Shown: one piece after another, positions 1 to 7,109 of the stretch | Layout of the letters: each line of letters begins with the position of its first letter | How positions within the stretch are numbered: position 1 is the first letter of the stretch | From: Planctomycetes bacterium UBA7888 | Lineage (GTDB): Bacteria > Planctomycetota > UBA1135 | DNA: 13,035 bases | Assembly (NCBI GenBank): GCA_002500505.1 | Contig: DLRM01000027.1 | Coordinates: 47,361 to 60,395 of the forward strand | Direction of reading: 5' to 3' | Notes under the pieces: generated by a model | Databases searched by the model: none | The model's input: the letters and a program-made list of their open reading frames with translations, nothing else | Told to the model about the DNA's origin: nothing | Translations under genes and position numbers: made by a program

Positions 1-764
1 CCAATATCCCACTCCATATCGGAGTCGTATCCAAACAACTCACCATCAGGGCGAAAGGCAATGTCAAAGACATTACGCATACCCCCAGCAAGGAGTTCCC
101 AATGCTCGCCATCGGCATCCGTCCGCCAAAGAGTACCCGCCGGCATGGAAATTCCATGTGCATGCCCTCTTGGATCAAGAATTCGCGGCAACAAAACATC
201 TTCGGCGTAGTTTCGGAATGGAGAATTTGTTGCTGCCATGCCCGCCGGAACTTGAACATGGTTTCCCCATATGGTGTAGAGCGCGCCATCTGGGCCGGCA
301 AGAATGGCGTGGGCCGCATGTTCACTGGCAGGGCCATATGCAGCCAGCCGCTTGTGTTCGTCAAAAACCCCATCTCCATCTAAGTCGCGCAAGCGATGGA
401 GCCCACCGTCTTTCTCAGAATCAGCCGCAACATTTGCGTAAAGCGAATCGCTGACCCAGCATAAACCCTGAGCGCGCCCCACCGGAAAATCAATCGGTAA
501 CGGCTCACCCAGTTGCGCCCTTGGCTTGCCCGCAATGGCTACCAAAGGAAACTTCAGCAAACGACCTGACTCTGGCGAAACATATAACGCATCATTCGCA
601 CCAAAGGCCATCGAAATCCAAGAGCCTTCATTCGGACCAGCTTGGCGCATGAGCTCAATTTCAAAATCTGCGGGATGCAGGATGCCGTCAACGCCTCTCT
701 CCATGGCTGGTGGGCCACAACTAACTGAACTCAGTAGAAACAATGTCCAAGCTAACTTCCGCAT
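1..764 (-). CDS. PVC-type beta-propeller lipoprotein (sugar dehydrogenase-like/heme-binding family), C-terminus cut by the left edge
   Basis: The minus strand is open from an ATG at 764 to the window edge (254 codons), so only the N-terminal part is present. Residues 1-16 form a lipoprotein signal (MRKLAWTLFLLSSVSC; lipobox VSC), which places the protein on a membrane facing the periplasm. Residues about 27-254 match the N-terminal propeller of the large PVC-group 'membrane-bound dehydrogenase / heme-binding domain' proteins. The recognisable blocks are GSWISMAFG, AQGLCWVSDSLYANV, a calcium-like DLDGDGVFD, HAILAGPDGALYTIWGNH, EDVLLPRILDPRGHAHG and FRPDGELFGYDSDMEWDIG. Family members usually continue into a long helical region and a C-terminal CxxCH cytochrome c domain, which would lie left of the window. 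The substrate is unknown; sugar or alcohol oxidation is inferred from the family. It lies 96 bases downstream of the selenoprotein gene on the same strand and could be co-transcribed. I see no clear Shine-Dalgarno site; the start is chosen because it gives the lipoprotein signal. Confidence 0.85.
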   Translation of the reverse strand, partial: MRKLAWTLFLLSSVSCGPPAMERGVDGILHPADFEIELMRQAGPNEGSWISMAFGANDALYVSPESGRLLKFPLVAIAGKPRAQLGEPLPIDFPVGRAQGLCWVSDSLYANVAADSEKDGGLHRLRDLDGDGVFDEHKRLAAYGPASEHAAHAILAGPDGALYTIWGNHVQVPAGMAATNSPFRNYAEDVLLPRILDPRGHAHGISMPAGTLWRTDADGEHWELLAGGMRNVFDIAFRPDGELFGYDSDMEWDI

Positions 765-776
765 GCTGAAATTCTA

Positions 777-858
777 GCCAAGACCGTCGGTATGTGGAAT
801 AAGCCAAACAAAGGTCTTCTCAACACAGTATGCCTAGCTTTCAGAGACGGTTCTTGGC
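777..858 (-). repeat. Imperfect 12-bp inverted repeat enclosing the intergenic spacer
   Basis: Bases 777-788 (gccaagaccgtc) and 846-858 (gacggttcttggc) are reverse complements apart from one extra base. In the minus-strand transcript they form a 12-pair stem with one bulged A around a 57-base loop. The outer end is 2 bases after the stop of the selenoprotein gene, and the inner end is 12 bases before the ATG of the next gene. Inside the loop a small hairpin (AAGACC / GGCTT with a U-rich loop) is possible. There is no U-tract, so it is not a standard terminator. It may be an mRNA structure affecting the downstream gene or a small repeated element; no target-site duplication is visible. Confidence 0.5.
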
Positions 859-860
859 AA

Positions 861-1913
861 CTATTCGCTTATTTCACGAATAAGCTCTTCAATTTTCCGA
901 TCAATATCTTCTCCATGGAGGTTTTTGTATCGAATAATTCCTTGAGCATCGAGGAGATAGGTGGTAGGAAAACCTCGAACCCCCCATTCCGCAACAACGC
1001 CTTTCCGAGGAGATCCACAGAATATGTTGTCCCAAGTTACGCCGTGTTCCTGACATTTTTTTCGGAAGCTATCAGGATTATCATCGGTATTGATGCCAAG
1101 AAGCGCAAACTTACTTGCGGGGAAACGCTGAACCAGCGCCTTTTCGTGGGGTATTTCGCCCACACAAGGGCCTCACCAAAAACCCCAAAATACAAGATAG
1201 GTCACTTTCCCGCGATAATCAGAAAGAGCAATCTCCACTCCGTCTACAGTGCTACCTATAAAATTCGGAGCTTCCTGACCAATTTGAATTTTGGTGAACT
1301 CCTTGAGGAATTCTTGGACACGGTTTACCCGCGAATCCGTGGAATAAATCCTGGAAAAGTACTCTACCGCTTCCTTAAGCACTTCGGCATCCTCATGCTT
1401 GAAGGCAAGGATTCGCTGATACGCCGCCTCTGCTTTACGCTCAACAAGAGTCGTAGCCCCTTCAAGTCGAGCAAGAACTGGACCAGCATCAAAATTTGCA
1501 AGTCCATGGTTTTTTCCAATTGTCTCGGCAAAAGTCTCGGCCCATTCCGCATCAGCCCAATCAGCTGCAAGGGCAGAAGCTAGAGAATTTAACTCCCGGA
1601 GAGGTTCTGCTCGATCCTCAACAACCGCAAAAAAGTTTTGAAAGCACCACAAGTACGCTTGCCCCCGGTCATCACGGGAAGCTGAAGGATCTTTCGCCAA
1701 ACTAAGGAATGAGGGAAAACATGTCCGGAAGGTATCGAAAAGTCCCGGAGGGTTGGCCTTGTATTGGACTTGAACGTAATCATCGTAAAACTTGAACTTG
1801 GACCCAGAAAACTGTGCCGGCAGAGCAGGAGGGCCTGAATCCGCAGTGTGCGCAAGAGATTCCATTTCTTTGCCACAAGAAAGGAGAAAAATCAACAAGA
1901 ACGCTCTTTTCAT
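861..1913 (-). CDS. TlpA/thioredoxin-fold lipoprotein with in-frame TGA (selenocysteine) in a WUGPC active site
   Basis: This is a predicted membrane-anchored thiol-disulfide oxidoreductase. The frame runs from ATG 1913 to TAG 861 (350 residues) with a single internal TGA at 1173-1175, codon 247. Upstream the protein reads YLVFWGFW and downstream GPCVGEIP, so the motif is WUGPC, with TGA replacing the nucleophilic Cys of the WCGPC motif. Residues 1-13 are a lipoprotein signal (lipobox LLSC). Residues about 25-200 are helical and not recognised. Residues about 209-350 form the redoxin/TlpA domain: IGQEAPNF, the usual LSDYRGKV strand, the active site, then the cis-proline segment GFPTTYLLD (P316). 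An upstream TTG at 1922 is possible, but ATG 1913 fits the signal peptide better. The gene is divergent from the TPR lipoprotein and 96 bases ahead of the propeller gene. Read conventionally it would appear as a 246-residue protein without an active site plus a 100-residue fragment. TGA terminates the gene at 5268, arguing against reassignment to Trp. The alternative is a nonsense mutation or sequencing error at exactly the catalytic codon, which is less likely. Confidence 0.8.
1123..1169 (-). promoter_or_regulatory. Candidate bacterial SECIS region (two hairpins just after the Sec codon)
   Basis: Counting from the base after UGA on the minus-strand RNA, hairpin 1 pairs GUGGG (bases 10-14) with CCCAC (23-27). 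A flanking U-G wobble and a lower CCUU/AAGG stem (4-7 with 31-34) extend it. Its apical loop CGAAAUAC has G as its second base. Hairpin 2 pairs CGCUG (35-39) with CAGCG (43-47), extended by G-U and A-U pairs, with a GUU loop reminiscent of the GGU loop of the E. coli fdhF element. From memory of the bacterial consensus (apical loop about 16-37 bases from UGA, G in the first two loop positions), hairpin 1 is slightly too close (14) and hairpin 2 slightly too far (39). Either could serve a divergent SelB; neither is proven. Confidence 0.4.
1173..1175 (-). other. In-frame TGA, predicted selenocysteine codon (Sec247)
   Basis: The minus-strand codons are TTT TGG TGA GGC CCT TGT, giving F-W-U-G-P-C. 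The position aligns with the first Cys of the thioredoxin CxxC motif, the residue that attacks the substrate disulfide. The resolving Cys (C250) and cis-proline (P316) are retained in the same frame. Confidence 0.8.
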
Positions 1914-2014
1914 GGACCACAATCTAGCATCGTCAGAAGCCGAATACGAGCCGACTTACTAAAATGAGCGGCACAACTCAAATGCCCTCACAAATACACG
2001 AGACAATTCCGATC
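1914..2014. promoter_or_regulatory. Divergent intergenic region between the selenoprotein and TPR genes
   Basis: These 101 bases separate two divergent start codons (ATG 1913 minus, ATG 2015 plus), so promoters for both genes should lie here. I see no convincing -35/-10 pair, operator palindrome or Shine-Dalgarno site. If the plus-strand gene used its earlier ATG at 1964 or 1982, the region would be shorter. Confidence 0.4.
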
Positions 2015-3709
2015 ATGCAATTTCGTCAGAAATCCTTCACTGCGCTTCTTGTTTTAGCCACATCCTGCACTGCCTCTCAAATGGCAACTCTTGCCCCCGT
2101 TGGCCCCCAAGATATCCTGGACGACCTAGCACCAAACGCACTCGAACTCGCAGGATATGGCGGCTACCAAAAGCAAATTTCCACAAGCAGTGCTGACGCC
2201 CAAGGATGGTTCAACCGCGGAATTCAACTGGTCTACGGCTTCAACCACGACGCTGCGGTCTATGCTTTTGCGCGAGCCGCAAAAGAAGACCCTAATTGCG
2301 CAATCGCATGGTGGGGAATTGCCTACTCCTATGGAGTCGACGTCAATAACCTCGAAGTCAGTGAACTCGAAGCTCGTTACGCCAATGTTGCAATACAAGA
2401 AGCTCTTCGCCTCCGAGGAAATGCCAGCCCTGCCGAGATCTCTCTCATTGAAGCGGCAGCCCGTCGTGCGGTCTACCCAATCCCGGACAATCGGAATGAG
2501 ATTGACTTAGCCTACAGCCAGGCAATGAAAAGAGCCTGGGACGCTCATCAAAATGACCCCGACATTGGCACAATCTATGCAGAGTCTCTAATGAATATGC
2601 AACGCTGGGAATACTGGACTCCAGAAGGCGAGCCTGTTGCAAACACGGAAAAATTCTTAGCCGTTCTTGAAGATTCACTTTCCATAAATACTCTTCATCC
2701 AGGTGCAAACCATTTTTACATCCATGCCGTCGAAGCTTCCAAAAACCCATCGAAAGGGGTCCCAGCTGCGGAACGGCTCAAAGAACTCGTTCCAGGTAGT
2801 GGACACCTTGTCCATATGCCTTCGCATATTTTTGTCAATGTAGGCCGTTACGCTGACGCTGTCTCAGCTAATCAACGAGCAATTGAAGCTGACGATGCCT
2901 ACTTTGACCAAGCAGGCGCTCCAACTTTTTACAGGCTCTACTTTTTGCACAATATGCACTTCTTAACCTATGCAGCCATGATGACTGGCCAAAGGAATCT
3001 TGCTCTAGAGACGGTTACGAAAATGGAATCGGAAATTTCACCTCAACTCCTAAAACAACTTGCGAAAGACGCCGACTCTCTGAGCAGTATTCGCCTTCAT
3101 GTATATATGAGATTTGGCATGTGGGAGAAACTTGTCGACTTTCCAGAGTTCGAAGAGTATCGCCATATAAGTCGGGCCATGCGGGCCTATACGCGCACAA
3201 TCGCATTTGCGAATTTAATGCGACCCGAGGAAGCCAGAAAGGAGTTCTCCAGATTCAAAGAACTTCGAAAAGAAGTTCCTAGTAATTGGACGATTGGGTT
3301 TTCCAAAGCAGACGATGTCCTGTCAGTAGCAGAAAATGTAGCGTTAGGGGAAGTTCTATGGCGAGAAGGAACAATAGAACCAGCGCTAACCGCATTAAGA
3401 AAAGCGGTCGAACAAGAGGACCAGCTCCTTTATGCAGAGCCCCCCGGATGGATGATTCCTGTTCGCCATGCTCTAGGAGCTATCTTAATTGCAGCTGGCC
3501 AGCCCGAAGAGGCTCAAAGTGTATATCAGCTCGACCTCAAAGAACATCCCAAAAATGCATGGTCCCTGCTGGGATTAAGTCAGTCTCTGCACTTGCAGAA
3601 CAAAAAGACGGAAGCTGAAAAGTTCGAAAAGATGTTCAAGAAAGCTTGGAAAAATCCTGATGTTATGCCGCCCGCAAGCTGCTATTGCGGGACTAAAAAC
3701 CCTCTTTAG
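2015..3709 (+). CDS. TPR-repeat lipoprotein of unknown function
   Basis: This 564-residue protein starts at ATG 2015. That start was chosen over in-frame ATGs at 1964 and 1982 because it opens a signal peptide (MQFRQKSFTALLVLATSC) with a plausible lipobox ending at C18. Helix-turn-helix tetratricopeptide units are visible: near residues 63-97 (WFNRGIQLVYGF...AVYAFARAAKEDP), around 262-300 (HLVHMPSHIFVNVGRYADAV...NQRAIEADD) and near 485-545 (ALGAILIAAGQPEEAQSVY and the following unit). The HMPSHI block is characteristic of a widespread family of TPR proteins with no assigned reaction; TPRs normally bind partner proteins. The C-terminus carries a Cys-Tyr-Cys (C556, C558), which could bind metal or be oxidised. 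It is followed after 31 bases by the dual esterase, so the two probably share an operon. It is divergent from the selenoprotein, so it could be a partner or substrate, but only position supports that. Confidence 0.8.
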   Translation: MQFRQKSFTALLVLATSCTASQMATLAPVGPQDILDDLAPNALELAGYGGYQKQISTSSADAQGWFNRGIQLVYGFNHDAAVYAFARAAKEDPNCAIAWWGIAYSYGVDVNNLEVSELEARYANVAIQEALRLRGNASPAEISLIEAAARRAVYPIPDNRNEIDLAYSQAMKRAWDAHQNDPDIGTIYAESLMNMQRWEYWTPEGEPVANTEKFLAVLEDSLSINTLHPGANHFYIHAVEASKNPSKGVPAAERLKELVPGSGHLVHMPSHIFVNVGRYADAVSANQRAIEADDAYFDQAGAPTFYRLYFLHNMHFLTYAAMMTGQRNLALETVTKMESEISPQLLKQLAKDADSLSSIRLHVYMRFGMWEKLVDFPEFEEYRHISRAMRAYTRTIAFANLMRPEEARKEFSRFKELRKEVPSNWTIGFSKADDVLSVAENVALGEVLWREGTIEPALTALRKAVEQEDQLLYAEPPGWMIPVRHALGAILIAAGQPEEAQSVYQLDLKEHPKNAWSLLGLSQSLHLQNKKTEAEKFEKMFKKAWKNPDVMPPASCYCGTKNPL

Positions 3710-3740
3710 CTCTTCGGAGACATTACAAAATAGATAAAGC

Positions 3741-5255
3741 ATGACTGCTCTCATCCAAACCCCTCTCATCCTCGCTTCTCTGGCCCTTGTTGCCGTTTCG
3801 TATTCAATTTCGAATGAAGGGAATGACGGGACAACTATATACCACCCTAATGCAATACCGAAGCCCGTAACCGAGCAACCCTTCGCAACCCAACAACCCA
3901 ACTACCTCTCTGAAGAAGTTCAGATTGGGGGAACGAAGTTTCCCTTTCTTCTACTAACACCAAAGAGTATTCAAAAAGAAACAAAGTATCCTCTTGTACT
4001 TTTCTTACATGGCGCAGGAGAACGCGGAAAGGACAACGAAAAACAAAAACGTCATTTCCCTGAACTTATGGCGCGTCAAGAATACCAGGACATTCATCCC
4101 ACTTTCGTGCTTGCCCCTCAATGTCCTGAAAACCAATCCTGGGTAGATATTGATTGGTCATCCAAAAAATCTACCCCACATCAACCAAACCCAACAATGC
4201 CAATGCAATCTGTTATCGCAGCTCTTGCAAAGGTTGTGCGAGAGCATCCGATTGATTTAGAGCGGATATCCTTGACGGGCCTTTCAATGGGAGGATATGG
4301 AACATGGGATCTTGCGATGCGTCACCCTTATTTTTTTGCATCAGTCATTCCGATATGCGGGGGAGGCGATGAAAAAAATGTGGCCCGACTTTCCGGCCTT
4401 CCAGTACAAGTTTGGCATGGAGAAGACGACAGGGTTGTTCCCGTAATCCGCTCGCAAAAAATGGTTGAAGAAATCAAGAAACTCGGGATGGCTGTCGATT
4501 ATTTTGAACTACCAAACACCAAGCACAATTCCTGGCATGAAGCTTACCGGCGAAAAGAATTTCTCAATTTGATTTTCTCAGCAAAACGGAACCTCGCAGA
4601 AATGCAAGACTCTTCCGCTCAAATCCTATCCAGGAACATGGAAGAAAAGGAGGTGGTTGCTTTTTTCGGAGATTCAATTACTCAATTCGGCAACAAGAAC
4701 GGGGGCTATGTGGACCTTATTCGAAGGGCCATTCGAAAGGAAGGACCTGACTCCGAAATCATCCCTGCAGGCATTAGCGGAAATAAAGTCCCAGACTTAT
4801 TGAAAAGACTAGACAGAGACATCATTGGACAAAAACCTACAGTCGTCTTTGTCTACATTGGAATTAATGATGTTTGGCATTCAGAAATGGGGTCGGGGAC
4901 ACCCATCGAACAGTACTCTGAAGGACTCCGCGAGATAATTCAAAAAATCCAGGCCGTGGGAGCCCGAGTTGTCCTCGCAACACCAAGCGTGATTGGCGAA
5001 AGGCCAAATGGAGAAAATTCTCTAGACAAAGTGCTTGATGAATATGCTGACGCATCAAGAAAGATTGCCAAAGAAGAAGGTGCGGTCCTCTGTGACTTGC
5101 GGTCCGTATTTGTCGACTACTTACGGATATTTAATCCAAGGGGAATTGATAAAGGAATCTTAACGACGGATGGAGTACACCTAAACGAGATGGGCAATGT
5201 TCTTGTCGCCATCGAATCAGCGCATGCCTTAAGAGCGGCGATTGCCACGCGGTAA
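3741..5255 (+). CDS. Secreted bifunctional esterase: alpha/beta-hydrolase domain fused to an SGNH/GDSL hydrolase domain
   Basis: This 504-residue protein starts with a hydrophobic export segment (residues 1-22). The first domain (about 55-285) is an alpha/beta-hydrolase of the PHB-depolymerase/carbohydrate-esterase type: oxyanion block LFLHGAGERG, nucleophile motif GLSMGG (Ser182), acid in WHGEDDRVVP (Asp229 or Asp230) and His262 in KHNSWHEAY. The second domain (about 304-500) is an SGNH hydrolase with all four blocks: FFGDSITQ (Ser312), ISGNKV (Gly347), IGINDVW (Gly374, Asn376) and TTDGVHLNEMG (Asp477, His480). Both active sites look intact, so the enzyme should cleave two kinds of ester, perhaps acyl or acetyl groups on polysaccharides outside the cytoplasm; the substrates are inferred. 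The start lies 31 bases after the TPR gene, suggesting an operon. The stop is only 12 bases from the convergent beta-helix gene. A possible 3' hairpin lies at 5277-5310. An organisation as two separate genes is excluded because the frame is continuous. Confidence 0.88.
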   Translation: MTALIQTPLILASLALVAVSYSISNEGNDGTTIYHPNAIPKPVTEQPFATQQPNYLSEEVQIGGTKFPFLLLTPKSIQKETKYPLVLFLHGAGERGKDNEKQKRHFPELMARQEYQDIHPTFVLAPQCPENQSWVDIDWSSKKSTPHQPNPTMPMQSVIAALAKVVREHPIDLERISLTGLSMGGYGTWDLAMRHPYFFASVIPICGGGDEKNVARLSGLPVQVWHGEDDRVVPVIRSQKMVEEIKKLGMAVDYFELPNTKHNSWHEAYRRKEFLNLIFSAKRNLAEMQDSSAQILSRNMEEKEVVAFFGDSITQFGNKNGGYVDLIRRAIRKEGPDSEIIPAGISGNKVPDLLKRLDRDIIGQKPTVVFVYIGINDVWHSEMGSGTPIEQYSEGLREIIQKIQAVGARVVLATPSVIGERPNGENSLDKVLDEYADASRKIAKEEGAVLCDLRSVFVDYLRIFNPRGIDKGILTTDGVHLNEMGNVLVAIESAHALRAAIATR

Positions 5256-5267
5256 CCAACACATTTA

Positions 5268-7028
5268 TCAATAGATGGTCGCTGCGATTGGATTTAACAT
5301 CGTAGCGGTCCCCAAATCAGCGCCGTGGAACCAAATTTGAGTTCCAGTCATTCCGGAAGGAACCAGCTGTGTCAGAGATGCATCCCCATTGCTATCACAA
5401 GTCAGGTTAAGCAGTTGGTAAGGTTTGCTGACATAACCAGGGCCGTACGGAGTATTGATTGGCCCTCCTCCAGCCAAAGAGTAGGCAAGTACAGTCTTCC
5501 CATAAGGGGTGCATTGACTCATGCCGATTTTGGCGACTTGTCCGCTTATTAGATTCGTAATCACCAGGGTTGGACCAGCAGATGGTGGGCCCTGATGGTG
5601 ATAGCCCATATCCACAATCAAAGAATCCAAAACACCATCCGTTCGAGTTGTCGTGCTCGGCAACGAAGAAGATGGGTCGCCAGCATCTATGCAAGGGCTT
5701 TCGCTCACTTGTCCAGCCGAAGTCTGACTAAGGTAGAACCCACTTACAAAAATCGGGTCGGAATCAATATTTCCAACTCCGGCCCATCCCCCCTTAACAT
5801 CACTGTACAGAACGGTGGGAGAAACTGCGTCAAAATAAAACTCAGCGCTCTTAGGCGCAGCATTTTCCCAAAAAATTGAGTTGGTAATTGTCGGATTTGA
5901 GTTATTTCTGCAATGCAAACCACCTCCTCTTTTCAGAGCAAGGTTCCCGAAAGCCGTTACGCGATCAATGAAAGGATCTGATTGATTCTTGCAAGAAATC
6001 GCGCCGCCAAATCCCAAACTAACATTCCCAAGAAGTAGATTCGAGTCAATCAAAGGGCTAGAAAACCAATAGCAATAAATTCCTCCAGCATCGCCTCCAG
6101 AAGAATTATAGGAAACTTCATTCTGAGAAATCCTAAGAGAAGACTCCTCGAGAAAGATGCCGCCGCCATCGCCCATGGAGGAATTTCCTTGAATTATATT
6201 GCCTGTGATATAGCGAGCAGAACCAGAAGAAGCAGCAGAGATGTCAACAATCGCAATACCACCTCCCGAGCCCTCGGCATGGTTTCTCAGAAATGAGTTG
6301 TCTTCGACAATTATATTGCGATGCCACGCGCCGGGAGAACTGATGCACAGGCCTCCACCCTTACCTTGAGTTGCCGAATTTTCGAAAATCGTGTTTCCAC
6401 TTATCGTCGGACTAGAGTGCGTAAAGAATATCCCGCCACCTGAGCCCTGAGAAACATTATCAAAAATTGTATTGTTCGTTAAAGTTATATCGACTGCTGT
6501 AAATCCTCCATACACGCCACCTCCATCGCCCGCCAAGGCCACATTTCCAGAAATCGTATTCCCAGAAATAAGGGAGTGGCTTTCATCTTCAAAATAAATT
6601 CCCCCGCCATGCCAAAGGGCCGTGTTTTGGGAAATAACATTATTAATTATGGTCGGACTGGTATCTCCAAACCTACATTCAATTCCACCTCCATTCGTTG
6701 ATCTGCCATTCGTAATGGTGAATCCGTCAACAACCGCATCATCAGTCCAGTCTGTGAACCAAATAACCGGGCCAGCTTGACTTCCATCGATGATGGTTGA
6801 AGCAGGACCATTCTCGCTACGCAAAATTACAGCGGCATAATTGAACTCAAGATTCTCGAAATAAGTCCCATCTCTGACAATGACTATATCGCCATAGGGG
6901 ACCGTATTAATCGCCTTTTGGATACTAGTGAAATCGCCATTTCCACTTTGGTCTACATACCACGTGGATTGAGCAAATCCTATCGTGGGAAGGAGGAGAA
7001 GGGAGACGGAGCAGAAGAAGTTCTTCAA
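5268..7028 (-). CDS. Secreted right-handed parallel beta-helix protein with conserved C-terminal domain (10 GG-coil repeats)
   Basis: This 586-residue exported protein starts at TTG 7028: no ATG precedes it in frame, a TAA lies five codons upstream, and TTG gives a good signal peptide ending GFA before QSTWY. Residues about 20-70 match the pectin-lyase-like opening (TSIQKAIN, GDIVIVRDGTYFENL, SENGPASTIIDG). Residues about 90-400 contain ten coils marked by GGG[IVL] or a variant (GGGIYF, GGGVYG, GGGIFF, GGGLCI and so on) with intervening SP.I..N.I..N strands. A YSDVKGG...SPCIDAGD segment (Cys-Ile-Asp near 444) resembles 'choice-of-anchor Q' proteins. Residues 486-586 form a compact domain (ITNLISGQ, YSLAGGGP, GYVSKPY, WFHGADLG) shared with the gene at 8631. 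Such folds bind or cleave polysaccharide; no catalytic residues are evident, so adhesion or binding is as likely as lyase activity. It is divergent from the gene at 7110 and convergent with the esterase. Confidence 0.85.
   Translation of the reverse strand: MKNFFCSVSLLLLPTIGFAQSTWYVDQSGNGDFTSIQKAINTVPYGDIVIVRDGTYFENLEFNYAAVILRSENGPASTIIDGSQAGPVIWFTDWTDDAVVDGFTITNGRSTNGGGIECRFGDTSPTIINNVISQNTALWHGGGIYFEDESHSLISGNTISGNVALAGDGGGVYGGFTAVDITLTNNTIFDNVSQGSGGGIFFTHSSPTISGNTIFENSATQGKGGGLCISSPGAWHRNIIVEDNSFLRNHAEGSGGGIAIVDISAASSGSARYITGNIIQGNSSMGDGGGIFLEESSLRISQNEVSYNSSGGDAGGIYCYWFSSPLIDSNLLLGNVSLGFGGAISCKNQSDPFIDRVTAFGNLALKRGGGLHCRNNSNPTITNSIFWENAAPKSAEFYFDAVSPTVLYSDVKGGWAGVGNIDSDPIFVSGFYLSQTSAGQVSESPCIDAGDPSSSLPSTTTRTDGVLDSLIVDMGYHHQGPPSAGPTLVITNLISGQVAKIGMSQCTPYGKTVLAYSLAGGGPINTPYGPGYVSKPYQLLNLTCDSNGDASLTQLVPSGMTGTQIWFHGADLGTATMLNPIAATIY
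5277..5310 (+). terminator. 12-pair hairpin after the esterase gene, possible terminator or 3' stabiliser
   Basis: Bases 5277-5288 pair with 5299-5310 around a 10-base loop. Three pairs are G-U, so the full 12-pair stem exists only in plus-strand RNA; the minus-strand RNA keeps 9 of 12. It begins 22 bases after the esterase stop and lies inside the 3' end of the convergent beta-helix gene. No U-tract follows, so it is not a canonical intrinsic terminator. Confidence 0.4.
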
Positions 7029-7109
7029 AACGAAACAAGCTTATCACAAAAATACTAATGCCGCTCCAGCCATGTACCGGAACCCGAGCGACCGCCATAG
7101 AATGCTCAA
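7029..7109. promoter_or_regulatory. Divergent intergenic region between a beta-helix gene and the PDZ/toroid gene
   Basis: These 81 bases separate the TTG start at 7028 (minus) and the ATG at 7110 (plus), so they should hold both promoters. I could not identify convincing promoter boxes, operators or ribosome binding sites. A TAG at 7098-7100 in frame with the plus gene fixes its start at or after 7110. Confidence 0.4.

Noticed and set aside
861..1163. A separate 100-residue thioredoxin-like gene with a GTG start
   Set aside because: The GTG codes for the Val right after the WUGPC Cys in the continuous frame. A thioredoxin fold starting there would lack its first strands and active site, so it is the C-terminal part of the selenoprotein.
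1173..1175. TGA read as Trp (genetic code change) or as a pseudogene stop
   Set aside because: The beta-helix gene at 5268 ends in TGA with a sensible C-terminus matching its paralogue, so TGA is a stop here. The rest of the thioredoxin domain is intact, with no other lesion. A point mutation or sequencing error cannot be fully excluded.
792..1583. 263-codon plus-strand open frame
   Set aside because: It lies antisense to the selenoprotein gene, has no recognisable motif, and its composition is that of a shadow frame.
1914..1922. Alternative TTG start adding three residues to the selenoprotein
   Set aside because: ATG at 1913 gives a typical lipoprotein signal directly; the extension adds Trp-Ser before the basic region and needs a rarer start codon.
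5880..6800. Tandem DNA repeats within the beta-helix gene
   Set aside because: The periodicity is at protein level (GGGI coils); the bases diverge between coils, so it is a repeat-fold protein rather than a DNA satellite or CRISPR-like array.
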